Source: Lactarius indigo (taxonomy: Eukaryota > Basidiomycota > Agaricomycetes > Russulales > Russulaceae). From it: 64,000 bases of DNA. Below, in pieces: positions 58,508 to 64,000 of the stretch; within the stretch, counting starts at the first letter, position 1, and the number at the start of each line of letters is the position of its first letter. The notes beneath the pieces are model-generated. The model searched no databases, was not told where the DNA came from, and saw only the letters and a program-made list of their open reading frames with translations. A program made the position numbers and the translations under genes. The stretch spans positions 947,725-1,011,724 of the forward strand of contig JAFKAC010000018.1 in assembly GCA_025766275.1 (NCBI GenBank). The letters run 5' to 3'.

Positions 58508-59468
58508 CTAGATATCAAACATACATCTCTCGATCAACCTCAGGGGTTTTTTCGATGAATTCGGTCTGGGCTCGACATGCTTGCTCGACTGTATATGGTA
58601 GATATTGGTGAGGACGGTCTCAAATGCAGACTCCACGTTGGAGGTGTTAAGCGCGGAAGTTTCTATAAACTCCATGCCGTTTTCCGCTATAGAATGGGTA
58701 TTAGCAAGTTGGGATCGTTCGAGGTTGACTTCTAGGGCGCACCAGCAAATGTAGCCGCCTCCTCGGTCGTGACAGAACGGAGGGATCCCAAATCGGTCTT
58801 GTTGCCGACAAGGAGGGTGACAATGTGCGGGCTCGCATGCTCGCGCACCTCTTCGACCCACTTCTTGACGCTAGCGAAAGTCGAAGGCTTTGTGACATCA
58901 TACAACAACAACGCCCCGACAGCCCCACGGTAATACCTGGAAGGAGCGTCAGCCGATCATGCTGCCTGCACCTCGACACAACAGGGAAGGAGCGTACGCT
59001 GCAGTGACGGCGCGATATCGCTCTTGTCCCGCTGGGAACGAGTGGTTGAGTGTAGGTAGGTATGTCAGGAGAGGCTACACGCACCCGTATCCCAGATTTG
59101 TGCTTTGACCCTCTTGTCGTCAACCGTGATCGTGCGCGTGGCAAATTCGACGCCAATCGTCGACCTACTCTCGACATTGAAGTCGTTGCGGGTGAACCGC
59201 GAGAGCACTGCGACCGTACGAGTGAGTTTTGTGTCGTGATATTGCACGACATCAGATGCATACGGTTTCTGAAAAAGGACCTAGTCAGGGCAAATGCAAG
59301 AGAGAAATTGATGGATAGAGCACTGACGACTTTCCGACCCCCGTGTCACCTGTTAAGATGATCTAAATCACGAGAGACATGCTTAAGCGGCGATATCTCA
59401 GAAACAGCCATGAAGTTAAACCACAACCGGACCTTGAAGAGATAGTCGAAGTGATTGCCCTCGGCCAT
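58508..59468 (-). CDS. Rab11-like small GTPase (copy 2), lacks prenylation motif
   Basis: Seven exons: 59468-59433, 59362-59328, 59268-59264 (5 nt), 59207-59085, 59031-58998, 58936-58743 and 58686-58508, giving 201 residues. The first six exon lengths (36, 35, 5, 123, 34, 194) equal those of copy 1, so the genes are duplicates. G1 GDTGVGKS, G3 [14 protein letters not shown]4 NKTD and G5 ETSAL are intact. The hypervariable end diverges: it finishes ...IERCMFDI, without CC, CXC or CAAX, so it should not be geranylgeranylated as written. Either a further 3' exon is missed or this copy acts away from membranes. Divergent from the TrpRS gene at 59908. Confidence 0.92.
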
Positions 59469-59907
59469 TGCAGGCAAAGAAGATGCGGATGAAAAATGAA
59501 AAAGCGCTCGCTTTGTCTTAGTTCATAAGTGGCGGGCTTGACGCCTTACGTATGGGCCTGGTTCTCCGAGTCGGTCCTCGGGCGGTAATACGAGTCTTGA
59601 TACGAGTAGTGCCTTTCCGGATTCGAGGCTGGCGATCCACGGCAACAAGTACTGTAATTAGTGACCGTGATGTTGTTAACCTAACTTTAATCAGCCCGAG
59701 AGATTTGAGCACACTAGTGGTGAGCGCCGGTGAGCGCTGGTGAGCCCGGGCGGTTCCCCCTGTGCTATTACATAATCTCACTTACGGTGATAAGATAAGA
59801 TAAAACGAAGATGAGCCGACTCGGAGTCACTGGCAAATACATCGAAACTCTGTCATCGTCGCCGCCCACGAGGCCTCATCCACATCCACACTTTAAAATT
59901 TGGACGA
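59469..59907. promoter_or_regulatory. Intergenic promoter region of Rab11 copy 2 and TrpRS
   Basis: 439 bp between divergent start codons. It contains GGTGAGCGC repeated (about 59717-59742) and GATAAGATAAGATAA (about 59788-59803), three overlapping GATA-factor-type sites. Function inferred only. Confidence 0.45.
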
Positions 59908-61606
59908 ATGGAGCCAGAAGCAACGACAAATCTTGATAACCAGGAGGCTTCGGTCACGGAGTAAGTCGATCGTTTTGAGATCGTTTTTGTCCGGAGGAGC
60001 TCACGTCCGTAGGGGAGCTGCAGTTCAAGCGATCAAGCCTGTAGATCCGTCTTCTGCACACGACCAGATCGTGACGCCGTGGGATGTTCAAGGATCCGTC
60101 TCTAGTGACGGACAGCAGCTGGCGATCGACTACGACAAGCTCATCGACCAATTTGGTACACGCCGCATCGACGCCGCGCTTTTGGAGCGCTTTGAACGTC
60201 TGACTGGGCACAGGCCCCACATTTTCCTGCGGCGCGGGATGTTCTTCTCACATAGGCGGGTCTCGCATTGTTCGGATGTCTACGTGGCGGCGGCGTGCTG
60301 ATGGCTAGCGTTTTACTGATAGAGATTTCAACACAATCTTGGACCGCTATGAGAAGGGAAAGCCGTTCTTCCTATATACCGGTAGAGGTCCAAGTAGCGA
60401 CAGCATGCATTTGGGTCATATGATTCCTTTTGTCTTCACCAAGTGAGTTGCCTATACCCCCGAATTCCAGGACCATTCATCGCGAAAAGATGGCTGCAGG
60501 ACGTTTTTGATGTCCCACTGGTGATTCAACTGACTGGTAACACCCCTTTTCCTCTTTCCATTTCGTTATCGTCACGCATCCCTTCCAGACGATGAAAAGT
60601 TCCTATTCAAGCACGAGCTCAAACCCGAACAGACCCACGATTTCGCATTAAGAAACGCAAAAGACATAATTGCTGTCGGATTCAAGCTCGAAAAGACATT
60701 CATTTTCAGCGACTACGACTTCGTCGGAGGCCCTTTCTACAAAAACGTCTCCAAAATTTCGCGTCAGATCACGCTTAGCCAAGCCAAGGCTACCTTTGGC
60801 TTTGGCGACTCGTACGTCTCGCCGCACCTTCTCCTCTGTGATGTACCTTCGAGACCCTTCTATGCAGCGACAACATCGGCAAGATACACTTTGCTGCAAT
60901 CCAGGCTGCGCCCTCATTCTCTAACTCCTTCCCACAAATATTTGGTACGACATCCGACGTCCCATGTCTCATCCCATGCGCAATCGACCAAGATCCCTAT
61001 TTCCGCCTCACGCGCGACGTTGCGCAGAAACTGAAGTACCCTAAGCCGGCGCTGCTGCACGCGAAGTTCTTCCCCGCTCTGCAAGGCCCTCAGACAAAGA
61101 TGAGCGCCTCTGACGTGAACTCAAGCATATACATGAGCGACACGCCCAATCAGATCAAAAATAAGGTCAACCGCCATGGGTTCAGCGGGGGTCAGGAGAC
61201 AGAGGAAGAGCACAGGAGGCTTGGCGGTAACCCAGACGTTGATGTCAGCTACCAGTACCTAAGCTTCTTCTTGGAGGATGACGAGGAGCTGGCGCAAATT
61301 GGGGCAGTAGGTTGCCGATGATTCTCCGAATGGCATTGTTGAGAGCCGGTATTTCTGCAGGATTACCGCGCTGGGCGCCTTCTTACTGGTCAGCTTAAAG
61401 CGCGCTGTATCAAAGTGCTGCAAGAGTTCACGGGCACTTTCCAGGAGGTATGCGGTCGTGCTACGTCTCCCGAATATGATCCGGTCTGATTGCTAGTTGC
61501 CATGTTACAGCGCAGAAAAACGATCACTGATGAAGACGTCAAAGCGTTCATGGACGCGAATAGGCAAATCGTGCCAACTTCAGGAAAGCAAGCTCATCCT
61601 GCATGA
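59908..61606 (+). CDS. WRS1: Cytosolic tryptophanyl-tRNA synthetase
   Basis: Eight exons: 59908-59960, 60013-60255, 60323-60442, 60490-60536, 60589-60811, 60868-61306, 61361-61447 and 61511-61606, giving 435 residues, the usual length. The enzyme charges tRNA-Trp with tryptophan. The class I signatures are present: [12 protein letters not shown] (HIGH-like) and KMSAS (second signature). [19 protein letters not shown] and [20 protein letters not shown] are typical of the eukaryotic cytosolic enzyme. Intron 2 has a GC donor (CATAG, then GCGGGT), needed to give [12 protein letters not shown]. It is divergent from Rab11 copy 2 and convergent with the LOG gene 212 bp downstream. Confidence 0.96.
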
Positions 61607-61818
61607 CCTTCGTATTTTTTAGAGATAGGGGAATCTATTGAGAAGTAAAGTATTGGCTTCTTAACCCCTTGTACTCTCATTTCAATACCTCCGCGGTGGG
61701 CCATTGCGCTTCCTACTCCGGATGGGGAGTCTTATGTGTGTTATTTGTACGCCCTTCTGTGGTATAACAAACAGCTTTTAAGGTATCTGCTGTCGAGTAG
61801 ACCGGGGTTAATTCAATA

Positions 61819-62846
61819 TTACAGCTTGGCCATGGTATTTTTGTTCCAGCTGAATATTCCCGGCCCGGGAGGGGACCAGGTGTCCAAAGCAGAGAGGGCA
61901 GCTGTGCCCCAGTCGAAACGCATCGGATCAATCCCGGGTGGGCCATCGATGAAGATCACAAGGCGCTCGTTTACGGGTTTGATAAAGCCCGACGCGACCG
62001 CACCTTTGATTTGTGCACGCAGGGGATCGTAAAATCCAAGTACGTTCATAATGACGACGGCTATAGCGAAGCAAGTCAAGAAAGTCCGTCAGCATCAGTT
62101 GACCGTAGGCTCAAAGTGTGAACCATACGCTTGGCGTGGACCCCTAGTTGTGTCCATGTGATGGCCTCCAAGATCTGTGCGACGTTAGATATACTGTGTG
62201 CAGAAGTAGGGTGGGATATTACACCACCTCTTCAAATGTGCCATAACCCCCAGGAAGGCCAATGAACCCACAAGCCCGGCTGGCCATTTCTACTTTGCGC
62301 TCGTGCATGGAATCTACGACGATCTATCCAGATGTCTGAGACACTGTTAATCAGGGTGAATGAATCCGACTCACGGACTTGATCTAAATTTAGGCAGGAC
62401 CGTGAAGTTCAGAGCCGTGGAACTTTGGCCGATAGCGGCATGGCGCAATAACTTTACCTTTTCGTGACCTTCTTCGGCTAGGTCGATGTGACCGCCAGTG
62501 TTCTGATCGCCCTCGCCGCCTGCTCGAAGCATGGCCGAAGGAACGACGGCGGTGACATGTCCTCCATGGCTGAGGACCACGCTTGAGATAATGCCCATGA
62601 TCCCTCGCCTTCCGCCGCCATACACAAGCGGCCGACCAAGCGTGGCGAGAGCTCGGCCCAGAGCTAAAACAATATTTTTTCCACATGAATCACCAGAAAA
62701 CGCGACCACGAAAAAAAAGGAGGTGAGGTCTTACAGACTGCCGCGTGGTGAAAGGCAGTTGATGTACCGGTTGATGCACCACAGTAGACAGCTACTGCAC
62801 GAGAGGGGCGCTCGTTAGGGGAGAAGTTGGGTGGTGCGGGAGACAT
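61819..62846 (-). CDS. LOG-family phosphoribohydrolase (cytokinin-activating enzyme type)
   Basis: Five exons: 62846-62735, 62663-62458, 62323-62228, 62174-62129 and 62060-61819, giving 233 residues. The Rossmann-type fold shows AVYCGAST near the start, [25 protein letters not shown] and PGGYGTFEE, the signature of LOG proteins, formerly mis-annotated as lysine decarboxylases. In plants LOG releases free cytokinin from its nucleoside monophosphate; some fungal homologues make cytokinins, others act in purine salvage. Substrate cannot be told here. Intron 2, at 134 nt, is twice as long as the others, so its edges are less certain. It is convergent with TrpRS. Confidence 0.9.
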
Positions 62847-63645
62847 CGGAGTACTAGTAGTCGTGAAGTAACGAAAGTATGGTCGCGTTGGTGAGCGCAG
62901 TTTATGTAGCAACCACCCGGAGTAAAGTCGGTTCCGAGGTGTATGCTGGCTTTGCCTCCGCATAGTATTTTGGGATGAATGCGGGCCCCCACGTTCCGTT
63001 TGGGGTGGAGAGCCGTAATTTCCGGTCGCTGGCAGAAAACCTGCTGGTGAGTGATCTCTCCACCGACCCCCTTTTTTTTCCTCGGAATTTTGAGATAAGT
63101 ACAAACGTCGGGGTTGCGTGTGGGTCACTGACTCACTGGAGCGATTGTGTGCTGTTGACTCATGCACCAGAATAAGTGGGTAACGGAATTAGTGCTGGGA
63201 CGGGCTTGGCAACGTTGCCATATCTGGTCACGCACTGAAAAAGGTAAGAAACAATTATACGCGGCTTGAGCCGTCTGCGGTAACGCACCCTCAACAGATT
63301 TTCCCCTAGACGTTGATGTTTTCCTATATCCCACTGATAATAGCCGATAGCCCATTAAATATTAGTCGTAGAAAGGCCCTTACATTTTTTTGGGGGGAAT
63401 GTATTTGTAGCCCGTGTTTACGGGATTGAAAAAAAATTTGCCAGCTCACTCAAGAGTTCACTGGCCCACGACTGTACATTGTACACAACCATTCTCAGTG
63501 TATCCAGTCAGAACCCCTCGTGGTCTAGTAACAACCTGACACGCGCCACCACAGCACACATATAGCGTTTCAGACCTTACACGCACTGCAGCGGACAGGC
63601 AATAAGCACGTAGGTCCTATCCAACAAAACTTAGGCACTCACAGA
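62847..63645. other. Intergenic stretch upstream of the LOG gene
   Basis: Lies between the LOG start codon and the 3' end of the CHAT gene on the same strand. It should hold the LOG promoter and the CHAT terminator. No frame with a recognisable product. Confidence 0.5.
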
Positions 63646-64000
63646 TCATGCACCATAATGAACGAATTTCACCCATCTCTCCAGGGTGGTCCATCTCTTC
63701 TTCCGCAGCTTCTTCACCGCGAACCGGAGCGCTTCGCAGATCTTTCATGATACGGTAACCCCTGTTCTCGTCTCGAATTAGAGAACAATACCTTGTAAAA
63801 ATGTTCCGCCAGGTGTTGTCCATCTTCATCCATCATAGCCCACATCGTCCCGACAACACTCTGGAACCCACAGTACTGTACTGCCGCTGCGAGGTGAAGT
63901 CCCTCATCAGTAACGCTCCCTTCAGTCACTTCGGCTGTATGACAAGCAGAGAGAAAATGCGAATTCGGCGGCGGGTTAGATACGAGCGCACGATCTCAAG
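63646..64000 (-). CDS. CHAT-domain protein, C-terminal end only, possible frameshift
   Basis: The minus strand encodes LSACHTAEVTEGSVTDEGLH and YCGFQSVVGTMWAMMDEDGQ, the catalytic end (His-Cys type, here S-A-C-H) of a CHAT domain. CHAT proteins are caspase-like peptidases, and agaricomycete genomes carry large TPR-CHAT families. The family end ALRFAVKKLRKKRW to KFVHYGA is present, with its stop at 63646-63648, but one base out of frame with the preceding ...YHERSAK. Either one G was lost at about 63731, or a 50-nt GT-AG intron (63742-63791) removes the segment and restores the frame. A TGA at 63996-63998 near the edge suggests another exon border there. The rest is outside the window. Confidence 0.75.

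Overview
The window reads as nuclear DNA of a basidiomycete fungus, most likely an agaricomycete. The evidence is many spliceosomal introns of about 47-76 nt with CTAAC-type branch points and short exons, a Rab11 gene pair, a fungal LOG enzyme, a CHAT-domain protein and Ty3/gypsy chromoviral elements. No bacterial-style features are seen.

Bases 1-12185 are a nest of Ty3/gypsy LTR retrotransposons. Element 1 (minus strand) is the youngest: its gag and pol are open, pol runs off the left edge, and its LTR lies at 5645-6152. It sits inside a plus-strand element, of which the integrase-chromodomain end, a third ORF with zinc knuckles and the 3' LTR (9106-9673) remain. That element in turn cuts the gag of an older, CpG-depleted minus element 2. 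The LTR of element 2 (11168-12185) is split by a solo LTR with a perfect 5-bp target duplication. The LTRs and leaders of elements 1 and 2 carry what looks like a Tf1-type self-priming system.

Bases 12186-49939 are a gene-poor accessory region. It holds five same-strand paralogous genes (called A-E here) at about 20.1, 27.7, 32.1, 40.1 and 46.2 kb. Each ends in the same twin C2H2 zinc-finger module, and B, C and E share the positions of two phase-0 introns. Between them lie a hAT-like element with internal subrepeats, a Tc1/mariner-like MITE, a CACTA-like MITE, two 5'-truncated LINE insertions with clear target duplications, a degenerate tandem repeat, a decayed copy of one exon of the gene at 50 kb, and short flanking blocks duplicated along with genes C, D and E.

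Bases 49940-64000 are ordinary conserved gene space, almost all intron-rich: a conserved fungal protein of unknown function head-to-head with NTF2 (nuclear import of Ran); Rab11 head-to-head with an ITFG1/TIP-like membrane protein; a second Rab11 paralogue head-to-head with cytosolic tryptophanyl-tRNA synthetase; a LOG-type phosphoribohydrolase; and the C-terminal end of a CHAT-domain protein at the right edge. The two Rab11 genes share identical lengths for their first six exons, including a 5-nt microexon in the P-loop. The second copy has lost the C-terminal prenylation cysteines.

Gene models were spliced by hand from GT-AG (twice GC-AG) signals and frame continuity. No RNA evidence was available.
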